From NCBI RefSeq assembly GCF_036373705.1, contig NC_089858.1:36593137-36657136 (forward strand): a DNA stretch of 64,000 bases. The letters run 5' to 3'. Below the pieces are notes generated by a model. That model was given only the letters and a program-made list of their open reading frames with translations. It was not told where the DNA came from and ran no database searches. Source of the DNA: Amia ocellicauda (taxonomy: Eukaryota; Chordata; Actinopteri; Amiiformes; Amiidae). How positions within the stretch are numbered: position 1 is the first letter of the stretch; each line of letters starts with the position of its first letter. The position numbers and the translations under genes are program-made. Shown here piece by piece: positions 37,501 through 48,199 of the stretch.

Positions 37501-39761
37501 CAGATTTACAGCCAAGTTGCATCCATGACGACAACTAGAATTTATTTGCATCTAAATTTACCAAGACAGAAGAGGTAATTCTATCTATGTTCACATCTTT
37601 ATTACTTGCACACACACCCACCAGCAGCCCCATCTCACCTTTGGAGGAGTCATCATAGCCAATGTGCTTGATGGTTTCCCGAACAACTTTCTGGTAATCC
37701 ACATTGGCCCTAGATGTGATCTCTCCAGCCAGAAGGATCATGCCAGTCTTTGCAACAGTTTCTGAAAGAGGTAGAATGGATGGAGAAACCATAAATAAAG
37801 GCTTGCAGGATAAACTGATCCATCAGCTAAACGGCCAATAACCTTATGTAGACAAGCGTTTGCACATATACACTTACATCGCACATGCTGACTGATCCAA
37901 GCTAACTGATCCACCAGCATTAGGAAGTTACACAAGCAAAATTGTACTTACCACAGGCAACCTTGGCATCTGGATCCTGTTTCAGATGAGCATCCAGCAC
38001 TGCATCACTGATCTGGTCACAAATCTTATCTGTCAAGAAGGAAGAGGAGAATTAATTTGCAATCACGTTTGTACAGTATCAAAGATGGGATGGGGTTAAG
38101 CCGGACTTTGCTTACATTTACGATCTCTAGGTCAAGAGTCTCCATTTAACAAACGCAACCAGAAAGCGAGGAGAAACCGGTCGAGTCCCTGGCAGACAGG
38201 CGGCTGCAACACATGGCACTCGCTGCCGGGTTCTTACCTTTTTTGATAGACAGGTCGGACAAGTGTTGGGTGCCGGCCCGCCCACGAACCCTGGCGATTG
38301 GCTGGGAGACTACGGCAACTTCTAGATACTTCAGTCCAAACGTTACTACGATTGGACTAAGAGAGTGCCTGTCAGTTTTCCTTAGACCCCCTACACTGCC
38401 TTTTCCGTGAGCCATTTTAAAAATCACTTTATTAGGAAATAAAAAGGGCTCTTGTGTCATGTAGCCTTTACCAATATGGTTTATGTACCGTCTTGCACTA
38501 CGGCGTCAGGGGGTTAAACACCGTCCCTGAAACGTCAGCAACACCGCAACCGTCTGCCGGGGGAGACACCAGTGGAGTGGAACCGGAGGAAGAGTGCTCG
38601 CCGCCCGCCGCAAACGCCCATGCCATCCCTCAGCTCTTGCGTCAGCCAGCGTCCTGTACTGAACCCCTACTTCGCTTACAGCCGCGGTCCACTGCATGGG
38701 ATCGGACGGGTCTACACCCTCCCACGAGTTCCCCGCAAACCCCCTTAATGGGTAGTTTGCCGCATTGATCGCGGCAGCCATGATGACGGTGTGCTCGGTG
38801 GGTGATCTACTCTGGGTGCGGGAGACATGACAGCCACGCCGCCGTGCCGGGTCTCGACGCGGGCCGGTACAGATTACGGGCGGTGAAGAAACCGCGCGGA
38901 AACCAGGACGTGACCCGGAGTTCACCCCGGAAAAGGAGGGCGGGCGCGGGCTGCACACGCCGCTTTAGCCGGGGTCGCCTGGATTAAAGTCCGCCATAAT
39001 TCCCCATTGTTAGTCTGTGCGGCTCAGATGACACTGCCGGTGCGCCCTAGTTTACAGAGCCTCCTGAAACCCTCCCAACAGTGCTAGCTGAAACATGAAA
39101 CCCCTCGGTACGCGTTTACATCTTAAAACAATCTTCATAAACGCACATTAAAAATATCCGGATGCACATTAAGACCGGTGTAAGCAGATGCACACGGCAG
39201 AAAAAGCACGCGCCCGCACCGCGTGGCCTCCCGGTCCGCGCCGACACGCGGGCCCCCGCTCACGTGCGCCGCGCTTCCACGAGCAGCTTTTACGACAAAA
39301 TTGAGCAAATTGACAATAAAGCGACTCGTTTCTTCCCCTCGGATGTTTGAGCCATGATCAGCCATGATCAGCCATGAACACGCCCCGTCGCGCTGTCGCA
39401 GGAGATGCTCTCGGTGGGGCCTACACGGCGGAGGCTGATGTAACACGAGCAGCCCCACACAGACGGACAGCGCCGCCGCCGCCGCCGCAGGAGCCCCGCA
39501 GCCACACAGCAACATTAACCCGATTACACTTATTTTCAGTGTCCTCGCCCGAACAGGAAATCTCAGCAGGCACATTGAAGAAAGCGACACGACCGGATGA
39601 AAGATATAATTAGACTCAGGCAAGCCACCCAAGACTCGTGGGAAAGGAAAATAAGTAAACATGGACGCACCTGGGTGACCTTCCCCGACAGACTCGGACG
39701 TGAAGAGAAAGCAGTCTTCTTCAATCAGCGAGTTGTGGAAACCGTTGATCTGCCCGTTCAT
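34581..39761 (-). CDS. mat2a: S-adenosylmethionine synthetase, methionine adenosyltransferase 2A (395 aa, 9 coding exons)
   Basis: Coding exons in transcript order: 39671-39761, 37952-38029, 37639-37761, 37176-37288, 36820-36963, 36048-36266, 35746-35928, 35354-35487, 34581-34683; all phases join, giving 395 residues as in human MAT2A. The enzyme makes S-adenosylmethionine from methionine and ATP in the cytosol and nucleus. Visible family motifs are GEGHPDK with His29, [12 protein letters not shown] (131-142), the glycine-rich phosphate-binding loop GGGAFSGKD (278-286), and C-terminal [11 protein letters not shown]. The transcript has a 3' UTR of about 2 kb with six METTL16-type stem-loops, so SAM-dependent splicing and stability control is expected. 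Compared with the human order, mat2a here has the same orientation as ggcx. Liver-type mat1a is an alternative, but the sequence, 3' UTR hairpins and synteny favour mat2a. Confidence 0.97.
38238..38415 (-). other. mat2a: Candidate alternative first coding exon of mat2a
   Basis: Inside mat2a intron 1, 208 bp before exon 2, an ATG in strong context (AAAATGG, 38415-38413) opens a 178-nt frame ending in a very good donor (AAAAAG|GTAAGA). Its phase (one base over) is the same as that of the normal exon 1, so splicing to 37952-38029 would be in frame and give ...SIKK-DKICDQ. The resulting 59-residue N-terminus would replace the segment with His29. CpG-rich sequence and CCAAT motifs lie around it. 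It may equally be chance or a 5' UTR exon. Confidence 0.3.
38500..39320. promoter_or_regulatory. CpG-rich region in mat2a intron 1
   Basis: Two GC- and CpG-dense blocks (about 38520-38990 and 39180-39310) contrast with the A/T-rich surroundings. They lie upstream, on the minus strand, of the candidate alternative exon and downstream of the annotated first exon. A CACGTG E-box is at about 39261-39266. This may be a CpG-island promoter or enhancer of mat2a. The region also contains an open frame on the minus strand (ATG near 38783) that I do not recognise. Confidence 0.4.
39350..39378. repeat. Short tandem repeat GCCATGATCA
   Basis: About three tandem copies of a 10-base unit (the last imperfect, GCCATGAACA) in mat2a intron 1. 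Confidence 0.7.
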
Positions 39762-39922
39762 GTTGGAGTCTGGATGCTGACAAATAACCGAAACAAATCT
39801 TATGCTGGTATTATTTTAGTTTTTCACGATTGTCGTGGTTGTTCTTATGACAACTATGCTCCCGGCACTGACAACTCTTGTCTCTTCGGCTGGAAATATA
39901 CCGGCGAACTGCGGCACAGCAG

Positions 39923-40009
39923 TATTTATAGGTACTCAGAGCTGGCGGCTACGTCACGCAGGCGTGTCCCCGAGTCCCGTCATTCAACCTATGGGCTCCA
40001 GCGGGCGGG
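39923..40009 (-). promoter_or_regulatory. mat2a: Putative mat2a promoter: TATA box and GC box
   Basis: On the minus strand TATAAATA (39930-39923) lies 162 bp before the mat2a start codon, which would place transcription start near 39895 and give a 5' UTR of about 130 nt. A GC box (CCCGCCC on this strand) is at 40009-40003. The inference rests on motif and position only. Confidence 0.5.
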
Positions 40010-40049
40010 ACCATTGCGCACAGAATGGGGGAGTTTTTTAAGTATGTAA

Positions 40050-42692
40050 AACTGGTGTCGTATTCCATTCCCTTTCATCTGTACATAAAACCTTCCCATT
40101 GAAGAGATCTGTCCATCAACAAACCACGGCCCACGGTTTTCAACTGTGTCAGTGTCCCAGGACGACTGTTCGGTGAGAAGTATATGTGGCGTATCCCTCG
40201 ATGTCGCCTTCCCCTAGACCCAGACAGTCAGACATCGCCCCCCCTCCAACCAAAATAAAGACCGTGAAAATGTGAAATATTACTTAACTGATAAAGCCAG
40301 CAGCTTGCAGTGAGTGTTGTAATACGAATAATAATGAATTAATCGCTATTATATACCCTGTGTTTGAAAATATGCACACGTTTGTTCTTTTCAGATTCCG
40401 CAAAATAGAATTCGACGTAACTGATGCATGCTTTCGAACGCAGGTTTTAGAATAACATTATTCTCATTATTATATAACGTGGGGTTACGAAAGACCAACA
40501 TCATGCCCACACCTGCTCGTTTCCCAATGACATTGCTGCGGTTGTAGCCCAGGTGCGTTGCCATTTTTTCGGTGCTGCCGGTCTGTTTGTGTGAATACGA
40601 GTGAATATAACAAGAAAAGGCTAACTAAAACAGTCAAACAAAACATTTTCAATCATATTGCATTATGCATTAAAAAATAAATACACAGAAATTGAATACA
40701 CGAATGGACTCGTGTACTGTAGTGTGTATTGCAGGGGTGCGTGTAAAGGTAAATACCGATCTTTCTTCGGCTTTAAGCTGGAAGGTTCGAGAATTCTATT
40801 ACTGCAGACTTAGGCAGTGTTTTAAACATATCTGTTAAAAACACCCATGTTGACCTGCATGAGCATATCTACTGTTGACATTTCCACACCTACAATCTAC
40901 CTGGGACAGCAGCTACTTTCAGTGGAAATAAAGCTGAAAATATTATGTGCAAATGAAACAGATCGGTTTAAGATCTCTTCATTTGTCTAATTCTTATCAG
41001 AGGGCGGGTAAGCAGATTTGTGGTCTCTTTGCTAATTGCAGTGGGCCATAATTTAATGACACGTCAAATAAGTCACTGCCCTTTGACGATGAGATGGGAG
41101 ACAGTGGTAAACAGCAGATGCACTTTCTAACTCGTCAGTAGCTGGACCAGAAGTCCTAAAATTGAGAATTATAGAAATATATATTTTTGTTGTACACTAG
41201 AACACTTTGGTCAAACCACAGTCAATTCTACGAAAGCAAAGTGAAATGACAGTTAAGCGTGGTGAAGTGTAGTAAGCCATGATATAAATCTTAACCAAGG
41301 GAAGCCAGCCAGATCACTGTGCAAATATCCTGGAGTAAACATTCGTCAGACTGAAAATAATTCCACAGAAATCCAAAAGTTACGGCTTGAAAAGAAAAAA
41401 TCCACACCACAACAACACAGTCAAATGTTTACATGTTTTTTTCTTATATGTTATGCTTTGCATTTTATATTTGCTAATTAATAGTTCTAGCCAATTTTGA
41501 ATTAGTCCGTAAAGGGAGGGTTATATATCAGGCTTTAGTGCATGGGGCTCCAGCAATGAGTTTCAAACACTTGCACAATGTTTTTTAGCTTCCCCCATCA
41601 CACTTCTACAAAATAGACACTTAGTACCTTTGTTATCATTATTTACATTTTCTCCAAATGTTGTAACAACAATATAGAGATTGTGCCAATGCAGGCTTTT
41701 GCAGAAGTGACAGACAACACAACACAATTCAAAACAAATAAAAAACAATACAAAACAATAAAAAGGCTTGTGTCTCAGGGCCCAATATGGCCGTGGTGCA
41801 GAAGGCAGAAATTTAAGTGTACAGCACAAGGCTGTGGAAGGTCTGAGTTTTATGTCCTTTGTTGCAGCCACCCTTCGGCGATGTTTGATTTGTAATTCAT
41901 AGCTGTATCCGGGCCCCCGTTCTCATGGAAACCAGATGGGGTTTCACAAGATGATGTTCCCAGTTTCAGTCACACTCCCATTTTTATCGCCAAACAGAAC
42001 CCCTCTGCTCTGCGGACAAGACGTGCTCAGTTATTAGCATTATAATTAGGATTGTTGATGGGGCTCTTGTTTTTCTCTCCCAGATCCTCTGCATGTGACG
42101 CTGGTTTATTAACTGAATCCCAGCAGGGCTCTGTTTACTATCAGATTCTTTGACCGTCTCAGTCTCAAAGTGTGGGCCCACAAGGCAAAGCAAAAAAAGA
42201 AGATACAAAAATTATAATAATAACACAAGCTTCTTTGAGTTTTTGCAAAAGCTGGAATTCAATTAAGTTTTTAAAAAAGAACGGACAAACGATCAGTTTC
42301 CATTGCACAGCTTATCTGTGTTCAGTACACGGTTATCTGGGAAGATAACAGGTAGCTTACGTGTGCATTTAAGCTGACTGGACAGTCTTAATAGGCACCA
42401 GCCTGGACTGGATGACAATGTGATTATGGCAATTCCTATTGTCTGACATTTTGTAACTGTAGGCTCCCAAATGAAGACACAAACCAGTCTTCCTAGACTG
42501 TGCTATACCTCCCAAATGTCTGGCACCCCTGTGTTGTGTTGCCCTCCCAGCACAGTGACATATTGGTGGTAGCGGAAGTTGGGAGACATTGCCACAGGTG
42601 CACAGGCACAGTGCGAACACTGAGACAATTTCAAGATGATTAGAAATTAAGCAGGATGAAGCCAAGTCCTGAAGTTAATTGATGATGTTATA
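40050..42692. other. Intergenic sequence upstream of mat2a
   Basis: About 2.6 kb with no coding exon, RNA gene or clear transposon recognised on either strand. A/T-rich in the 40.3-41.8 kb part. Confidence 0.5.
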
Positions 42693-43577
42693 CACCAATC
42701 AGCCATAACATTATGACCACTGACAGGTGAAGTGAATAACACTGATAATCTCGATATCATGGCACGTGTCAGTGGGTGGGATATATTAGGCAGCAAGTGA
42801 ACATTTTGTCCTCAAAGTTGATGTGTTAGAAGCAGGAAAAATGGGCAGCGTAAGGATCTGAGCGACTTTGACAAGGGCCAAATTGTGATGGCTAGACGAC
42901 TGGGTCAGAGCATCTCCAAAACTGCAGCTCTTGTGGGGTGTTCCCGGTCTGCAGTGGTCAGTACCTATCAAAAGTGTCCAAGGAAGGAAAAGCGGTGAAC
43001 CGGCGACAGGGTCATGGGCAGCCAAGGCTCACGGATGAAGGGGGGGGCGTGAAGGCTTGCCCGTGTGGTCCGATCCTACAGACGTGCTACTGTAGCTCAA
43101 ATTGCTGAAAAAGTTCATGCTGGTTCTGATAGAAAGGTGTCAGAACACACAGTGCGTCGCAGTTTGTTGCGTATGGGGCTGCGTAGCCGCAGACCAGTCA
43201 GGGTGCCCATGCTGACCCCTGTCCACTGCCGAAAGCGCCTACAATGGGCACGTGAGCATCAGAACTGGACCACGGAGCAATGGAAGAAGGTGGCCTGGTC
43301 TGATGAATCACGAGTTCAAGGTGTTGACTTGGCCTCCAAATTCCCCAGATCTCAATCCAATCGAGCATCTGTGGGATGTGCTGGACAAACAAGTCCGATC
43401 CATGGAGGCCCCACCTGGCAACTTACAGGACTTTAAGGATCTGCTGCTAACGTCTTGGTGCCAGATACCACATCACACCTTCAGAGGTCTAGTGGAGTCC
43501 ATGCCTCGATGGGTCAGGGCTGTTTTGGGACCTACACAATATTAGGCAGGTGGTCATAATGTTATGGCTGATCGGTG
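42693..43577 (+). mobile_element. Tc1-like element, internally deleted, copy 3
   Basis: 885-bp element with inverted ends (CACCaATCAGCCATAACATT... and ...GTTATGGCTGATCGGTG) flanked by TA (42691-42692, 43578-43579). It shares with the copies at 492 and 3169 the six-codon ATG frame (ATG at 42841) and the deletion that fuses WSDESR to the FKVLTWPP block (about 43302-43325). Private changes are a G-rich expansion near 43040-43050 and a loss of about 17 bases near the 3' end (around 43527). Confidence 0.9.
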
Positions 43578-43579
43578 TA

Positions 43580-45777
43580 TTTCTCTGTTGTTGCATCAGT
43601 CAGGTTCAAAAGCTTCCTCTTCTCTATCTCAGAATTCTGTTCTATTGCAGGACAGGTTGTGCCCGATTGATCTAGGATCAAACTCAGGGAGGGACACACA
43701 GAACGTGTGCATGTGAAAAACTTAATGAAATTAAAAAAATACATCAGACAATGAAAAGAGACCACTCTGATCATATAGTTTCCATTTGGGTCTCTGTTTT
43801 CTTAAGAATCCTCAGTTCCCTTTTCGAACAAAACAAAAAAAACTGTCCCTTTCCTCAGTTCTCTTTGTTTCGAGACACTATATTAAAGGATTCATTACAG
43901 AAGAGATCGAGTTTTAGGAGTGCCGTTGCAGTACAGCATGGGGCCACAGCTCATTCAGGATAGCGGAGTGACCTAGATAATCCACACAGAATCATCTGAC
44001 TGGGCAGCCACGTCACCATGGCTACACCACCTGGCCCGATGAGCCGGCTGACCCCAGCCAATCGCAACGCAGCCCTGCGCTTAGCTCACAGACAGGCCGA
44101 GGATGCTCCCACTCGAAATCTACAGGTGAAGGGCAGGGCATAACCTGCTAGCACACAATCATGCGGATGTGCTTTTTGTCATGATTTGTATTAGTGCATG
44201 TGAAAGGCTAGTGTAAATCAGTTGTGAAGCTCTCGAAGGTAAACTCTGCATTGCGGGAGTCTCCAGCCCAGGTCCTGGAGAGCTACGTGACATTTCCGAA
44301 GCACTATTTATATGGATAAATGTGGGCTATATATTATCATATCAATGGATGGATTGAGCACTTGGTGACTCCATAAATTTGGGAGTATGGCAAGAAAATA
44401 ACTGTAGAGTGCAGACTTGTGGACTTCCTCTCTGTGAGTTTGTGATTAACAGCCTCTCTCTCTGCCCCAAGATACTGGAACTCATTCACAAACTGGCCAG
44501 TCTGAGACGTGCAAAGGGAGTGTTTGTCCACAACTTGAATAGCAGTTCCCAATTAATCTCCTCTGAGGTAATCAGCACGAGGTTTCAACAGAGATAATCT
44601 TTATAATCGGGTCTTTCATTAATGACTTTCTTGTAGTGATCAAAGTGCAAACAAATCCGTGTTTGTCTTTCTCATGTTCAGACCCCCCCACCCCACCTTG
44701 ACATTGAACAGTGTGACCCCATCACAGAAGGAACTAAAGTGGAAGGAGTAAGAGAGTGGGGGTGTTTAGCTGTATGCAACCTATCGCTGCTATCTCACAG
44801 ATTGATCCCAGAGCCTTGGTATGTCAGTACCTGTAAGAATGCGGTGAATAAGCAGTTTTCAGTTCCACGGTGCACACGTACACGTGGGCCACAAGACTGA
44901 AATCCAGACTTTGACCTCCAGGCAGCCCATGGCTCTGTGTTGGAACAGCTGTGCCACCCCAGCACAACCACAGAGGCACCTCAGCCCAGAGCACTCTTAC
45001 AATCTGCATTATTCAACAGGCTTTTCATTCATGTTTCCGGCGTTGGTATTACTGAGAAACAGTCAATTCCTGAACAGGGTGAAACCTATTCAATTATTCC
45101 ATCGGGGATGTAGACCCGATTGGACGCCTCCAAGTCCCCCAGGCAATCAGGGTAGAATTCACAGGACAGTAGGAAACTGCAGAAAAGTCTTTATTAGTGT
45201 CATGATGATCTTGATGACGAGGACATAAAACCCATTATCTTCAAAATGTTCCATGCATTCCAGCATAGAATAGCTAATAATCATTGAACAATGAGGGACC
45301 ACAATCACCCCCCATCCCCTCTCTTACACACACACACATGTCTGGGAGAGACATCCTGACTAAAGCAGTGAGCATGACTGGCTTTGCTGTGCATGGAGGC
45401 TGCTATGTTGCCGGTCTAACTCCAGAGGCGTCTCAACGCAGGCCCACGTGATTCCTTCTCCTGTGAGGGCCGAGCCGCTGACTCAGCTGAACTGGGCTTT
45501 CCTGGGATAAGAAGCTGCCTGCCATCTCTTTCCACGCTGAGCACCTCCCCCTCTCTGATTTTATCTTCTTTTGGAATATTATTCACTGTAAAGTATGCAT
45601 TTGGTTTGAAAGTCTCCTGCATTATATCATCATGATGTGCAAACCTACTCTTCTGAACACACAGTGAACGGATAACTGACATTTTTCTGCTATTCCAATA
45701 CCTTTGGTAATTGATAGCGTATACATGAGATCTGAAACATGGCACCAGCACAGCGCACCTCTATAATTCAGGATGTA
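43580..45777. other. Intergenic sequence with one unassigned open frame
   Basis: No gene recognised. On the minus strand an open frame of 111 codons runs from 45751 to 45416. It is acidic/basic mixed, with a possible acceptor (AATGCAG|GAG) in front of ETFKPNAYFTVNNIPKEDK. No known family was identified. Confidence 0.35.
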
Positions 45778-46164
45778 CACTTAGGTCCATAAATATTTGG
45801 ACAGTGACACAATTGTCATCATTTTGGCTCTGTACACCACCACAATGTGTTGTATATGTGTTCCCCCAATTTTAGGGGCTCAAAAATATTTGGACAAACT
45901 AACATAATCATGAATTCAATTGTGAGTTTCAATACTTGGTTGCAAATCCTTTGCAGTCAATGACTGCCTGAAGTCTGGAACCCATAGACATCATGAGATG
46001 CTGGGTTTCTTCCCTGGTGATGCTCTGCCAGGCCTGCACTGCAGCTGTCTTTAGTTCCTGCTTGTTCTTGGGGTGATTTGTTTCCTTTCAAATCCATTGT
46101 GGTGGCATACAGGGCCAAAATGATGACAATTGTGTCACTGTCCAAATATTTATGGACCTAACTG
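45778..46164. mobile_element. 387-bp MITE with long inverted ends (Tc1/mariner type)
   Basis: The left end CActTAGGTCCATAAATATTTGG continues through ACAGTGACACAATTGTCATC and on to CCACCACAATG. It is repeated in inverse at the right end (about 46096-46164), so each arm is roughly 65-70 bp. TA flanks both ends (45776-45777, 46165-46166). The interior contains only a remnant. A non-autonomous derivative with well preserved arms. Confidence 0.85.
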
Positions 46165-46166
46165 TA

Positions 46167-47844
46167 TGTTGCAACATGAGTCCCGCCCACCCGTAACCCC
46201 CCCCCCCCCAAGTATCAGCCCTGTGTTTGCTCTGAATTTGTTCTTTTGGACAAAAGTGCCGTGTTGTCACTGATTCATCAATCTGTCGCAGTGAGGTGCT
46301 GCTGAGTCATGCTGGCTGATGCAATGCTGTGGCTGTATTGGTGCACTGGGGGGCTGTCTCTGTGCAAAGTGTGGCCTATTGGGCAGCTGCATGGCACGAG
46401 TGGGACCCAACTCACACAAGCCAGATTACCTGGAGGAGGATATTTGTGTTCCTGGTTTAAGGCTGGCCAAGTATGGCGGCTCTTGTGGCAGTTTGTCCGC
46501 TCTGAGCGGTCTCTTGCTTCCTGGCTGCCAGGGGAACCTGCGCGTGAATGTCCAAGTCTGATCGTAGGGTTGTGAACATCACCTACGATTTATAGCTAAT
46601 CCTGTTTACAATGAAGGTTTAATCAAGCACATATTTCAAAGTACTGATAGAGTTATTTGTAGAATTGATGCCATGGACAAGGAGAAGCAAACGAGAAAGA
46701 GATGGAATAACTCTTGCTTAGGTTTTCGGACCTGATTCAGGATTTTTATTTTTCATTTTCCTGTTATCAATTAAAAAAAAAAAAAAAGACGTACTGCACA
46801 AAACGTGAAGAAGTCAGGCTGAAGTGAGTGTTATCTTCTGGCTGCCCCCAGGGTTTACTTCTGAATCGAAAGTTCAGTTTGCCCTGTTCCCTTGTCGGGG
46901 CTGTCGCAAGCGGGAAGCTGTTATGTAACAAAATCAGCAACAGAGCCTGTGGCTTGGCATTCTGCCCACCTGCAGTGCATCCTGGGATGGCATGAGTTTC
47001 TCTCATGGGGCCTCCAAGGAGTCACAGCCAAGCAGGGGTGAGGAAAACGGCAAGAAGATGTATATATACATTTGCATTACAACCACAGGCAGAACAATAT
47101 GTTAAAAGTGGCAGATGTCAACAAGCTCAGCTCCAGTTATACCATCACTGGAAAGTAGCACATCTCAGTTCAGATTTGTGCAGCATTATGTAGTAACCTT
47201 GCCAAGAGTGCTATACCAAATAAAAACTGATTGATTGATTTGCAGGACTCTCCTTATACCCCTAATCAAACCCCCTTTGCCCAGGCCTGAACCCTAGGCT
47301 GAACTCTAAACTAAAGTCTAGTGTAACGTGTTTTAAATATTTTTAAACTGAAGTTGAATGTAACCCCAAAGACCACCCCACACTATACCTGTATCACTAA
47401 ATTAACCTCGCTGTAACCTCGCTGTAAGTCCAGTCTGCAACGCACTTTAACCCACGCCCGGCCCTACCCTGCTGCTAAAACTCAGGCTTAGGGGTCACAG
47501 CAATAGCCAATGTCACCTTCAGAAGCAAAGGCCAGAGACAGGCACAGAAGTCTTGAGGTGCTGTGGAAGACGTCAAGACAAGTGCAGTCCTTGTGATTGA
47601 TGAGGACAGCCCATACTGCACACCGCCCGCCCCCCAGCACAGCGCCTCTGGTCCTCTGTGTCCATCTGAGATTAGTAACACAGCGCTAAAGAACGACAGC
47701 AGTGTTTCAAGCCCTTATAGGGACAAAGTATGTGATTCAGTAAAGCCTTATTGGGGGGTGGACTGGAGTCATAACTTACCAGACCTGAAGAACTGTACCC
47801 CATAAAAAGAAACCTTGAAATAAATATAAAATAAAATCTGTACA
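46167..47844. other. Intergenic sequence, nothing recognised
   Basis: No exon, RNA gene or bounded transposon seen. Contains a C tract at 46199-46210 and an A tract near 46772-46786. Confidence 0.4.
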
Positions 47845-48040
47845 CAGTGCCTTGCAAAAGTATTCACACCCTTCCTATGGTGTGCTTCATTTTGTGAAAC
47901 TTAATGCTCAAACTGAAGGGTAAGATTATTTACAATAGGTGTTAGCAAGAACTAAAGAGAAAATAACTGAAATATGTTGATATGCATAAGTATTCAAACC
48001 TCTGTGTGTTGGGTAATGGCATAGGCCGGATTCAAACCTC
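47845..48040. mobile_element. Fragment of a Tc1-like terminus
   Basis: CAGTGCCTTGCAAAAGTATTCA matches the tip of the full element at 54251-55854 with few changes and is preceded by a TACA context. Further on, GCATAAGTATTCAAACC resembles subterminal sequence of such elements. No opposite end was found, so this is a truncated copy with uncertain right boundary. Confidence 0.6.
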
Positions 48041-48199
48041 CTTAGTGTGTGGACTTCAGGACCCAGTGTGCTGTGCTGTGAGTGGAGGCCATGATTGGTT
48101 GCACCACTTGGGAGCCACTGCTCTCTCCACTTGGGCCCTGCTCTGGCACACTGACTTTTACAGACCAAGTAGATCTGCACAGCGGACAATTCAGCCATC

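Noticed and set aside
38506-38958. 150-codon minus-strand frame as a separate gene
   Set aside because: No recognised family or splice context; open frames are expected in CpG-rich DNA. Kept only as part of the CpG-region note.
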